Shown: positions 1 to 5,472 of the stretch, in pieces
Layout: every line of letters starts with the position of its first letter
Position numbering within the stretch: position 1 is the first letter of the stretch
DNA from: Acidimicrobiaceae bacterium
GTDB taxonomy: Bacteria; Actinomycetota; Acidimicrobiia; Acidimicrobiales; Ilumatobacteraceae
Direction of reading: 5' to 3'
NCBI GenBank assembly: GCA_003455715.1
Contig: DMQJ01000420.1
Coordinates: forward strand, 1 to 7,723
Length of the DNA stretch: 7,723 nt
Notes under the pieces: model-generated
What the model saw: only the letters and a program-made list of their open reading frames with translations
Database searches by the model: none
Told to the model about the DNA's origin: nothing
Program-made: the position numbers and the translations under genes

Positions 1-242
1 GGAGTCGTTGCGGGAGGTGCGGTCGTGGTGGCGGCGGTCGATGACGGAGCGCTACTCGGCGGGGATGTCGTGGTTGACGACACGTCGGCACCGACCGTCG
101 TCGACGTTTCAGCAACGACAGTGGTGGATGAGGCGTCGCTGACAGTCGAGGTGTCGGCCCCCGCGGAGCCCGACTTGCTGGAACTGCAGGCGGCGAGCGT
201 CAGGAGAGCGACGCAGGCGACGGGGAGCACGTTGCGGTTCAT
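1..242 (-). CDS. Ser/Thr-rich lipoprotein, N-terminal part (runs off the left edge)
   Basis: Seen: reading the minus strand from ATG at 242..240, an open frame runs off the window's left edge (80 complete codons). It begins MNRNVLPVACVALLTLAAC, with one Arg, a hydrophobic core at about residues 5-18 and a canonical lipobox LAAC with the lipidated Cys at 19. After the Cys comes a low-complexity stretch rich in Ser, Thr, Ala and Pro (roughly residues 20-80), with runs such as STTTSPPSSAPSSTAATTT. Known: this layout marks an exported protein anchored by diacylglyceryl-Cys, with a flexible linker ahead of a globular domain. The functional domain lies outside the window, so no function can be given. 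Its ATG follows the stop of the thioredoxin-TPR gene by a single nucleotide with no clear Shine-Dalgarno sequence, so it is probably translated by coupling from the same transcript. Confidence 0.8.
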   Translation of the reverse strand, partial: MNRNVLPVACVALLTLAACSSSKSGSAGADTSTVSDASSTTVVAETSTTVGADVSSTTTSPPSSAPSSTAATTTAPPATT

Positions 243-243
243 A

Positions 244-948
244 TCAGTACAGACGAGCCGTGAGCTTCTTGCGGTAGGCGGCAGTGCGAGGGTCGTGGGG
301 GCCCATCAGCTCGAGAATGTCGACGAACTGTTGGCGCGCTTCGTCGTCGCCCTTCACGCGGTCGAGCAGGTTGGTGAGGGTTGCGTCGTAGTCGTCGTCG
401 GGCGCGAGGTGCGTGCGAGCCATCGCCGCAACGTGTCGCGTGCGGTCGGTCTCGGGAATGCGGGCGAGGAACTGGAGGGCCTGGTCGTTTTCGCCGCGAG
501 CGACCAGCAGCTCCGCCAATCCGACGATGGCATCTTCGTTGGCCGGGTCGATCTCCAACGCTGCCCGGAACGACCCTTCAGTGCCCTCGGCCAACAGTTG
601 GGCCAACACCGAGTCGCCGCCCCCAGGGAGCAACGCATCGATGAACTGCTGCACCATGTGCTCGGGCTGAGCGCCGAGGAACCCGTCGACCGGCTGCCCG
701 TTCTGCAGCGCGTATACCGCAGGAATGGATTGCACCTGGAACGCACGGGCGATACCTGGGTTCTGGTCGGTGTCGACCTTGGCCAACACCACCTGACCAT
801 TGGTGGCGTCGATGACCTTCTCGAGGATCGGGCCAAGCGTGCGGCACGGACCACACCACGGTGCCCACAGGTCGACCACCACGGGCACCTCGTACGAGCG
901 GTCGATGACTTCGGCCTGGAACGTTGCGTCGGTGACGTCGATGGACAT
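244..948 (-). CDS. cnoX: Thioredoxin-TPR protein, CnoX/YbbN type, with an intact WCGPC active site
   Basis: Likely a cytosolic thiol-disulfide oxidoreductase and co-chaperone of 234 residues. Residues about 1-107 form a thioredoxin fold with active site W31-C32-G33-P34-C35, the central KVDTDQNP strand-turn, and the cis-Pro loop SIPAVYA with Pro76. From about residue 113 the protein is helical and TPR-like (SFRAALEIDPANEDAIVGLA, then LLVARGENDQALQFL). Known: the Trx-plus-TPR architecture is that of CnoX/YbbN, which protects clients from oxidation and hands them to chaperones; E. coli CnoX lacks the CxxC pair, so this one should be redox-active. The start chosen is the internal ATG at 948 (MSIDVTD). 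A TANNNT element ends 6 nt before it, and the extra eight residues from an ATG at 972 (MPRRYRAA) do not look like family sequence. It leads a lipoprotein gene 1 nt downstream. The family is clear; exact orthology to CnoX is inferred. Confidence 0.9.
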   Translation of the reverse strand: MSIDVTDATFQAEVIDRSYEVPVVVDLWAPWCGPCRTLGPILEKVIDATNGQVVLAKVDTDQNPGIARAFQVQSIPAVYALQNGQPVDGFLGAQPEHMVQQFIDALLPGGGDSVLAQLLAEGTEGSFRAALEIDPANEDAIVGLAELLVARGENDQALQFLARIPETDRTRHVAAMARTHLAPDDDYDATLTNLLDRVKGDDEARQQFVDILELMGPHDPRTAAYRKKLTARLY

Positions 949-954
949 GGCGGC

Positions 955-960
955 ACGATA
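955..960 (-). promoter_or_regulatory. -10 element of the thioredoxin-TPR gene (TATCGT), leaderless
   Basis: On the minus strand TATCGT (960..955) matches TANNNT and is followed by GCCGCC and then ATG at 948. This spacing puts the transcription start at or beside the A of ATG, implying a leaderless mRNA and supporting the shorter protein start. No convincing -35 hexamer is visible. Promoter identity is inferred from motif and position. Confidence 0.55.
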
Positions 961-994
961 CCGCCGGGGCATGTGCGCGACGCACGACCGCGGG

Positions 995-1000
995 TACCGT
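995..1000 (+). promoter_or_regulatory. -10 element of the phosphotransferase-PAC2 operon (TACCGT), leaderless
   Basis: TACCGT matches TANNNT and is followed by seven bases (ACGGCCC) and then ATG at 1008, again placing the start of transcription at or next to the start codon. There is no Shine-Dalgarno sequence. It lies in a 59-bp divergent region shared with the thioredoxin-TPR promoter, so the two could be co-regulated, but I see no operator-like inverted repeat. Confidence 0.55.
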
Positions 1001-1007
1001 ACGGCCC

Positions 1008-2063
1008 ATGAGCGAGCCGATGCACTCCCCCGATGCCGTGCCCGGCGTGAACGTTCCGCAGGTCACCGCGTGGCTCGAGGCGAACGTGCCGGGGGCGGTG
1101 GGGCCGTTCGCTTTCGAGGTCATCGCTGGCGGCCACTCCAACCTCACGTTCAAGGTCACCGGGGCCGACGGCGCGCGCTACGTCCTCCGTCGCCCTCCGC
1201 TCGGCCATGTGCTGGCCAGCGCGCACGACATGGGGCGCGAGCATCGCATCATCAGCGGGCTGCAGCGTTCGGCCGTGCCGGTGGCACCGGCCCTCGGTTT
1301 CTGCGACGACGTCAAGGTGAACGGCGCACCCTTCTACGTGATGGGCTTCGTCGACGGCTACGTGCTGCGCGATCGTGCTGCTGCGGAGGCCGTGCTCTCG
1401 GTGGAGGCTCGTCGCACGGCCAGTGAGTCGCTGGTCGACACCATGGCGGCCATCCACGCGGTCGATCTGCAGGCCGCCGGCCTCGACACGCTCGGCAGGC
1501 ACGACGGCTACATCGCCCGCCAACTGAAGCGCTGGTATGGCCAGTGGAACCAGCAGAAGACCCGCGCGCTTCAGGCAGTGGATCGTGTGCACGACGAGCT
1601 CAGCCGACGTATCCCCGAGCAAGGGCCGGCCAGCATCGTCCACGGCGATTACCGGCTCGACAACACCATGGTGAGCAGCGACGGGCATGTAGTGGCCGTG
1701 CTCGACTGGGAGATCTGCACGCTCGGCGACCCCCTGGCCGACCTGGGGCTCCTCCACGTGTATTGGACCGGCCCCAACGACCCGGCCGCCGCGTGGAACG
1801 GTTCAGCCACCACCGCCGAGGGCTTCTTCGACCGTCCACAACTCGCCGAGCGATACGCGGAGGTGAGTGGGCGCGACATCAGTCAGCTGCCGTTCTACAT
1901 CTCGTTCGCGTCGTGGAAGCTGGCCTGCATTCTGGAAGGCGTGTACGCCCGCTACCTCGGAGGTGCCCTGGGCGCCCGCGACGCCGCCGAGCTGGAACCG
2001 TTCAAGCAGCAGGTCGACAGTGCCGCACAGAACGCGCTCGACATGCTGGACCTCTTGCCATGA
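1008..2063 (+). CDS. Phosphotransferase family protein (APH superfamily, ACAD10/11 N-terminal type)
   Basis: A 351-residue cytosolic small-molecule kinase of the aminoglycoside phosphotransferase/choline kinase fold. Visible motifs in order: glycine-rich loop GGHSNLTF (41-48); beta-3 strand YVLRRPPLGHVL (58-69), where Arg62 seems to stand in for the usual nucleotide-contacting Lys; catalytic loop HGDYRLDN (212-219), with Asp214 as likely base and Asn219 as Mg ligand; and the metal-binding DWE (233-235) followed by ICTLGDPLADLG. Known: this subgroup resembles the kinase half of ACAD10/ACAD11, which phosphorylates 4-hydroxy-acyl-CoA for hydroxy-acid catabolism; actinobacterial members are usually near fatty-acid genes. 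No acyl-CoA dehydrogenase is visible here, so the substrate is open. The start is supported by the -10 element 7 nt upstream. The stop overlaps the PAC2 start as ATGA, showing an operon. A role in aminoglycoside resistance is unlikely from the sequence type. Confidence 0.93.
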   Translation: MSEPMHSPDAVPGVNVPQVTAWLEANVPGAVGPFAFEVIAGGHSNLTFKVTGADGARYVLRRPPLGHVLASAHDMGREHRIISGLQRSAVPVAPALGFCDDVKVNGAPFYVMGFVDGYVLRDRAAAEAVLSVEARRTASESLVDTMAAIHAVDLQAAGLDTLGRHDGYIARQLKRWYGQWNQQKTRALQAVDRVHDELSRRIPEQGPASIVHGDYRLDNTMVSSDGHVVAVLDWEICTLGDPLADLGLLHVYWTGPNDPAAAWNGSATTAEGFFDRPQLAERYAEVSGRDISQLPFYISFASWKLACILEGVYARYLGGALGARDAAELEPFKQQVDSAAQNALDMLDLLP

Positions 2064-2932
2064 GCGCGTACGAGCTTCGACGCGAGTTGCCCTCGCTCGA
2101 TCGACCAGTGTTGGTCGTTGCGTTGCAGGGCTGGATCGACGCGGCAGGGGCCGCCGCGGCCGCAATGAACGCGCTGCAAGAGCAGAGCTCGAGCGAAACC
2201 CTTGCCGTCTGGGACAGCGACTCCTTCATCGACTACCGAGCCCGTCGGCCGGTGATGGAGTTGCGAGATGGCGTCAACACCAAGCTCGTCTGGCACGACA
2301 TCGAACTCAAGGTCGGGCACGACACGGCCGGCCATCCGGTGCTCACGCTGTCCGGCCCCGAACCCGACTCGCAGTGGAAGCGCTTCGCCGCCTCCGTCGC
2401 CGAACTCGCCACCCGCCTTGGCGTGTACCAGATGGTGGCGCTCGGGGCCTACCCGTTCGGGTGCCCGCACACCCGTCCGCCGAGGCTGTCGAGCAGCTCA
2501 CCGAGCGCCGATGTCGTGGCCAACGTCCCCTACCTGAAGAGTTCCGTCGACGTGCCTGCAGGCATGAGCGCCGTACTCGAACACGCACTCACCGAGGCTG
2601 GCGTGCCGTCGCTCGGCGTCTGGGTGCAGGTGCCGCACTACGTCTCGGCGATGAGCTACCCGGAGGCATCGGTCGCGCTGCTCGCAGGCCTGCGGGAGGT
2701 CACGGGCATCACCGTGCGCACCGACGACCTCGCCGCCGACGGCGCCTTGCAGCGCGCCCGCATCGACCGGCTGGTGGAGGCCAACGACGACCACGCCACG
2801 ATGGTGCGTGGGCTGGAGGTGGCCTACGACGCGCTCGCCGACCAAAGTCTGTCGCTGGGTTCAGCCGACCTACCGAGCGGCGACGACCTCGCCGCCGAGT
2901 TCGAACGCTTCCTCCGCGACCAAGGCGAGTAG
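2060..2932 (+). CDS. PAC2 family protein (proteasome assembly chaperone 2-like)
   Basis: A 290-residue soluble protein of the PAC2 family. Signatures seen: ALQGWIDAAGAAAAA (21-35), the SFIDYRARRPVMEL block (55-68), LSGPEPDSQWKRF (97-109), LGAYPFGCPHTRP (128-140), VPHYVSAMSYPEAS (191-204), and a C-terminal tail DDLAAEFERFLRD like that of other actinobacterial members. Known: the family is named after a eukaryotic 20S proteasome assembly chaperone; bacterial members have no settled biochemical role, although actinobacteria do carry 20S proteasomes. No Mpa/ARC, Pup, PrcA/PrcB or Dop gene is visible in this window. Start: the ATG at 2060 overlaps the previous stop by 4 nt (ATGA), so translation is probably by termination-reinitiation. 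Longer in-frame extensions upstream lie inside the kinase gene and are not credible. The gene converges with a lipoprotein gene, with 25 bp between the stops. Confidence 0.93.
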   Translation: MSAYELRRELPSLDRPVLVVALQGWIDAAGAAAAAMNALQEQSSSETLAVWDSDSFIDYRARRPVMELRDGVNTKLVWHDIELKVGHDTAGHPVLTLSGPEPDSQWKRFAASVAELATRLGVYQMVALGAYPFGCPHTRPPRLSSSSPSADVVANVPYLKSSVDVPAGMSAVLEHALTEAGVPSLGVWVQVPHYVSAMSYPEASVALLAGLREVTGITVRTDDLAADGALQRARIDRLVEANDDHATMVRGLEVAYDALADQSLSLGSADLPSGDDLAAEFERFLRDQGE

Positions 2933-2957
2933 CCGCGGCGGCCAGTCGGGGCAGGCC
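2933..2957. other. Convergent junction with no convincing terminator
   Basis: Only 25 bp separate the PAC2 stop (TAG, 2930-2932) from the stop of the opposing lipoprotein gene. The stretch is GC-rich with short self-complementary pieces (the palindrome GCCGCGGC at 2932-2939, two GGCC copies), but no stem longer than about 4 bp with a loop and no T-run on either strand. Transcripts from both sides may overlap, or end by Rho. Confidence 0.4.
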
Positions 2958-4016
2958 TCAGAAGACCACGAGGTTGTCGGCGAGGCGCAGTGGGTCGATC
3001 CACCAGCCGGCGCTATCCGCCTGCATCGTGACGACCACTACGTTGCCGTCGACCGACGACGAGGTGATGGTGAGCCGCTCGGACCACGCGACGCCCCTGG
3101 CGTCGGACGTACCTGTCTCGACGATGGAGCGGAACTCGGCCTCGCCCGCCTGGGCGGCCGCATTGTCGGCGAAGACGAACACGTAGGTCACCACCGCAGG
3201 GTCGGGGGTACCACTGTCGTCGTCGGCCGTCACCGCTTCGCCGAAGCCTGCGAGCTGCCATGACGCGTCGCGAAAGGCGGGCGTGATGACGGCCTGGTCA
3301 ACGGAAGCGGTATCGAGGGCGGCTGCAACCGCCGCATAGTTGGGGTCCTGCGCAAGCGAGGGTGAGGCAGATCCTGTGAGTACACCTTCGGCGTCGGCCC
3401 GAAAGTCGGCGGAGACCAGTAGCGAATCGTTGACCGCAACGGTGACGCCTCGCCCGATCTGGGAGTAGCCGGAGCGCTCGGTGATCTCGGTCTCACCCTC
3501 GGTGCCGATCGAAAAGACCGTGGCCCCGTCGATGGACGTCGTCTGCACACTGCTGCCTGCGGGACCGTTTCGGATGGCCGACTCGATGTCGGCGGGCGAG
3601 AACGAGCCGACGAGCGCCTCTGTCCGCTCGCTCACCTCACCGAACTCGATCCAGGCCTCCACCGAACGGGTGTCCCACCCCAGTTCGGGCAAACACTGAT
3701 CCGATGAGATGCACCGTCCGTAACGGATCGGAACGCTCGCCTGGAACGACGATGCGTTGTTGAGGTTGATGAGATCGTCGATGGCACTGGCCGCGGCCGG
3801 GAGACCAGTTCGAACGCGCTCGAAGCTGGTGTAATAGATCTCGGCACCGCGCACGGCCGCCGTGTCGGGCACCAGTCCGAGCAGACCGGTGAGCGAAGTG
3901 GGAGGAGCCGAGCCGCCCGCTCCACCGCCGCCGTCTCCGTCGTCGGAGCAGGCCACCGGGGCGGCAGCGACGAGACCAACCAGTACCAACCGGGCAAGAG
4001 CGGTGCGGGCGCGCAT
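2958..4016 (-). CDS. Putative lipoprotein of unknown function
   Basis: I do not recognise the family. The 352-residue product starts with Arg residues at 2 and 4, a hydrophobic core (LARLVLVGLVAAAPVA) and Cys23, followed by an acidic/glycine linker (SDDGDGGGGAGGS, about 24-36): an exported, membrane-anchored protein. The lipobox reads P-V-A-C; Pro at -3 departs from the usual Leu/Val/Ile, so lipidation is likely but not certain. The mature part mixes helices and strands. It includes a short Cys pair, RCISSDQC, that could form a disulfide outside the cell, a Ser/Thr-rich beta-type middle with repeated -ITERSGYSQIGRGVTVAV- character, and a C-terminal WWIDPLRLADNLVVF. Start: the ATG at 4016 was preferred over an ATG at 4070, because the signal peptide then sits at the N-terminus and a TACGCT -10 element lies 7 nt upstream. 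The gene is divergent from the F420 oxidoreductase; no functional link is shown. Confidence 0.82.
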   Translation of the reverse strand: MRARTALARLVLVGLVAAAPVACSDDGDGGGGAGGSAPPTSLTGLLGLVPDTAAVRGAEIYYTSFERVRTGLPAAASAIDDLINLNNASSFQASVPIRYGRCISSDQCLPELGWDTRSVEAWIEFGEVSERTEALVGSFSPADIESAIRNGPAGSSVQTTSIDGATVFSIGTEGETEITERSGYSQIGRGVTVAVNDSLLVSADFRADAEGVLTGSASPSLAQDPNYAAVAAALDTASVDQAVITPAFRDASWQLAGFGEAVTADDDSGTPDPAVVTYVFVFADNAAAQAGEAEFRSIVETGTSDARGVAWSERLTITSSSVDGNVVVVTMQADSAGWWIDPLRLADNLVVF

Positions 4017-4023
4017 GGACCCG

Positions 4024-4029
4024 AGCGTA
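4024..4029 (-). promoter_or_regulatory. -10 element of the second lipoprotein gene (TACGCT), leaderless
   Basis: Minus-strand TACGCT (4029..4024), then CGGGTCC, then ATG at 4016. The seven-base gap fits a leaderless transcript and supports the chosen start. No clear -35 hexamer is visible. Confidence 0.5.
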
Positions 4030-4044
4030 GTTGCCGGCCTCGGA

Positions 4045-4050
4045 TACGAT
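4045..4050 (+). promoter_or_regulatory. Possible -10 element of the F420 oxidoreductase gene (TACGAT)
   Basis: TACGAT is a TANNNT match located 48 bp before the ATG at 4099. Transcription from it would start near 4057 and leave a leader of about 42 nt. Unlike the window's other non-coupled starts, this one would be leadered, with GGGGGT (4088-4093) able to act as a Shine-Dalgarno sequence. The assignment rests on motif and position only. Confidence 0.35.
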
Positions 4051-4087
4051 CCGCAGTCGACGCCCGGCACGGACGGGCCCGATCACT

Positions 4088-4092
4088 GGGGG
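4088..4092 (+). promoter_or_regulatory. Shine-Dalgarno-like G run supporting the ATG at 4099
   Basis: Five G residues at 4088-4092 end 6 nt before ATG 4099-4101 and could pair with the CCUCC of 16S rRNA through one G-U pair. The site helps decide that translation begins at MKVDGG, rather than at upstream in-frame ATGs that lie inside the divergent lipoprotein gene. Confidence 0.4.
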
Positions 4093-4098
4093 TCATCG

Positions 4099-5118
4099 AT
4101 GAAGGTCGACGGAGGCATCGGCAACAACCTGCACGCCGCAGGCGCACAGGCCAAGGAGTTGGAAGCCGCGGGGTACAGCGGCGCGTGGACTGCCGAGACC
4201 AGCCACGACCCGTTCTTCCCGCTGCTGCTCGGCGCCGAGCACACCGAGACCCTCGAACTGGGCACCTCAATCGCCGTGGCATTCGCTCGCAACCCGATGA
4301 CCCTCGCCAACATCGGCTGGGACCTGCAGGCCTACTCGAAGGGCCGGTTCATGCTCGGCCTCGGCAGCCAGATCAAGCCGCACATCACCAAGCGGTTCAG
4401 CATGGAGTGGAGCCATCCGGCGCCCCGCATGCGCGAGATGATCATGGCCATTCGTGCCATCTGGGACACCTGGGAGAACGGCACCCCGCTCGCCTTCCGC
4501 GGCGACTTCTACACCCACACGCTCATGACCCCGTTCTTCACCCCCGACCGGGCCGACCTGGCTGGGTTCGGCACCCCGAAGATCTTCCTCGCCGGCGTGG
4601 GCGAACTGATGACCGAGGTGGCGGGCGAGGTGTGCGACGGCTTCCTGTGCCACGGCTTCACCACCGAGAAGTACCTCCGCGAAGTCACCATTCCGGCGCT
4701 CGCCCGCGGGCGCGCCAAGGCCGGCAAGACGATGGAGGGCTTCGAGATCGTCGGGCCCAGCTTCGTGGTCACCGGCAACACCGAGGAAGAGATGGCGGCC
4801 GCTGCCGCAGGCACTCGCCAGCAGATTGCGTTCTACGGCTCCACCCCGGCCTACCGAGGCGTGTTGGAGGCCCACGGTTGGGGTGGCCTGCAGGACGAAC
4901 TCAACACCTTGTCGAAGCAGGGCAAGTGGGTGGAGATGGGCAACCTCATCACCGACGAGATCCTCAACACGTTCGCCGTGGTGGGCGAGCCAGAGACGGT
5001 GGCGCCCGAACTGCACCGCCGTTACGGCGACGTCATCCAGCGCATCAGCTTCTATGCGCCGTACAAGAGCGACCCCGAGCGCTGGCGTGGCGTGCTCGAC
5101 GCCCTCAAGGCGGCCTGA
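4099..5118 (+). CDS. LLM class F420-dependent oxidoreductase (TIGR03617-like)
   Basis: A 339-residue TIM-barrel enzyme of the bacterial luciferase-like superfamily that most likely uses coenzyme F420 for hydride transfer in the cytosol. Seen: an N-terminal strand-helix start MKVDGGIGNN, then AAGYSGAWTAETSHDPFFPL (24-43), the GTSIAVAFARNPMTLA block (55-70), and the diagnostic GRFMLGLGSQIKPHITKRF (82-100) with SMEWSHPAPRMREMI following (101-115). Then come GTPKIFLAGVG, in the phosphate-binding part of the barrel, and a C-terminal NTFAVVGEPETVAPEL segment ahead of a helix. Known: this GLGSQ/PHITKRF subgroup is the actinobacterial F420 type best represented in mycobacteria; substrates are mostly unknown. 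The start is set by the G-run upstream, and the product has the length normal for the family. It stands alone: divergent from a lipoprotein gene and convergent with DUF2277. F420 use is inferred from the family; no F420 biosynthesis gene is present here. Confidence 0.93.
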   Translation: MKVDGGIGNNLHAAGAQAKELEAAGYSGAWTAETSHDPFFPLLLGAEHTETLELGTSIAVAFARNPMTLANIGWDLQAYSKGRFMLGLGSQIKPHITKRFSMEWSHPAPRMREMIMAIRAIWDTWENGTPLAFRGDFYTHTLMTPFFTPDRADLAGFGTPKIFLAGVGELMTEVAGEVCDGFLCHGFTTEKYLREVTIPALARGRAKAGKTMEGFEIVGPSFVVTGNTEEEMAAAAAGTRQQIAFYGSTPAYRGVLEAHGWGGLQDELNTLSKQGKWVEMGNLITDEILNTFAVVGEPETVAPELHRRYGDVIQRISFYAPYKSDPERWRGVLDALKAA

Positions 5119-5155
5119 CCCACCACCTTCCCGGCATTTCGCGCGCCAGAAGCGC
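5119..5155. other. Convergent junction between the F420 oxidoreductase and DUF2277 genes
   Basis: 37 bp between opposing stops. The only structure is a weak GCGC...GCGC inverted pair (5141-5144 and 5152-5155) with a 7-nt loop and no T-run. I do not call a terminator. Confidence 0.35.
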
Positions 5156-5416
5156 TCAGGTTGACGCCTTCGACACCTTGATGCGTCGCAATGGCGGCAA
5201 TGTGGGCGGCGGTTGCTTCCGAGGAGGCAGCGCTGCCAAGAGTTCGGTGGTGACGGCGGCGATCTGCTGCACGGCCAACTCGAACGGCTCGGCCGTGGCC
5301 GCCGACACCGACGTGACGCCGCTCACCTTGCGCACGTACTGGCGCGCCGCTGCTTCAATCTCCTCGGCCGTGGCGCCAGGCTGCAGCCCCCGCAACATGG
5401 TGATGTTTCTGCACAT
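5156..5416 (-). CDS. DUF2277 family protein
   Basis: An 86-residue small protein of the DUF2277 family, function unknown. Seen: the family's hallmark N-terminus MCRNITMLRGLQPGATAEEIEAA, with Cys2-Arg3-Asn4-Ile5, then AARQYVRKVSGVTSVSAA (23-40), a third helix-like segment FELAVQQIAAVTTELLAAL (45-63), and a Pro-rich basic tail (64-86). No signal peptide or membrane segment is seen, so it is probably cytosolic. Known: members are widespread small helical proteins with an invariant MCRNI start and a conserved VRKVSG segment; no activity has been assigned that I know of. The start is fixed by the conserved N-terminus and by a TACGGT -10 element 8 nt upstream. It is transcribed away from the helicase gene, and the SOS-like box lies across the expected -35 region of its promoter, so it may share LexA control (inference). 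Confidence 0.9.
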   Translation of the reverse strand: MCRNITMLRGLQPGATAEEIEAAARQYVRKVSGVTSVSAATAEPFELAVQQIAAVTTELLAALPPRKQPPPTLPPLRRIKVSKAST

Positions 5417-5424
5417 GGACGTCG

Positions 5425-5430
5425 ACCGTA
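5425..5430 (-). promoter_or_regulatory. -10 element of the DUF2277 gene (TACGGT), leaderless
   Basis: Minus-strand TACGGT (5430..5425), then eight bases (CGACGTCC), then ATG at 5416, giving a leaderless or almost leaderless mRNA. A GTCGAC palindrome (5421-5426) overlaps the downstream edge of this element. No -35 consensus is visible; the expected position falls inside the SOS-like box. Confidence 0.5.
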
Positions 5431-5443
5431 GTCGGCGCGTCGA

Positions 5444-5459
5444 CGGAACATCTGTTCGA
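5444..5459 (+). promoter_or_regulatory. Putative LexA/SOS box between the DUF2277 and helicase promoters
   Basis: The sequence CGGAACATCTGTTCGA contains an inverted repeat GAACA-N2-TGTTC (5446-5457). Compared with the actinobacterial/Gram-positive SOS box TCGAAC-N4-GTTCGA, the right half (GTTCGA) is perfect and the left half keeps GAAC but has CG for TC: 10 of 12 specified bases. It directly abuts the helicase -10 element at 5460, so a bound repressor would block polymerase, and it also covers the expected -35 region of the divergent DUF2277 promoter. The site type is inferred from the consensus and supported by a DNA helicase being the downstream gene. LexA itself is not in the window. Confidence 0.65.
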
Positions 5460-5465
5460 TAGAGT
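5460..5465 (+). promoter_or_regulatory. -10 element of the helicase gene (TAGAGT), leaderless
   Basis: TAGAGT, then CAGGGCC, then GTG at 5473. The seven-base gap puts transcription start at or near the GTG. The CAGGG is too close (2 nt) to the GTG to be a normal Shine-Dalgarno sequence, which favours leaderless initiation. The element adjoins the SOS-like box with no gap. Confidence 0.55.
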
Positions 5466-5472
5466 CAGGGCC

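Noticed and set aside
25..1011. Long plus-strand open frame (328 codons) across the left edge
   Set aside because: It lies antisense to the thioredoxin-TPR and lipoprotein genes, and its translation is Val/Gly/Arg-rich with no motif. The minus-strand frame carries WCGPC and a signal peptide. It is a GC-bias shadow.
1049..1056. GAACGTTC palindrome as another LexA site
   Set aside because: It lacks the 4-base spacer required between GAAC and GTTC and lies inside the phosphotransferase coding region.
354..1757. Long minus-strand open frame (467 codons) through the phosphotransferase gene
   Set aside because: It overlaps two well-supported genes in other frames, and its product is His/Arg/Ser-rich low complexity with no family resemblance.
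2933..2957. Bidirectional intrinsic terminator in the convergent gap
   Set aside because: Stems are about 4 bp and there is no T-run on either strand.
3862..4098. N-terminal extension of the F420 oxidoreductase from an ATG at 3862
   Set aside because: The added residues are Pro/Ser/Ala-rich, overlap the divergent lipoprotein's signal peptide region antisense, and have no family counterpart; MKVDGG at 4099 is the typical start.
5441..5465. PafBC/RecA-NDp promoter (TTGTCRGTG-N8-TANNNT) at the helicase gene
   Set aside because: The bases 8 nt before TAGAGT do not resemble TTGTCRGTG; only the LexA-type repeat is present.
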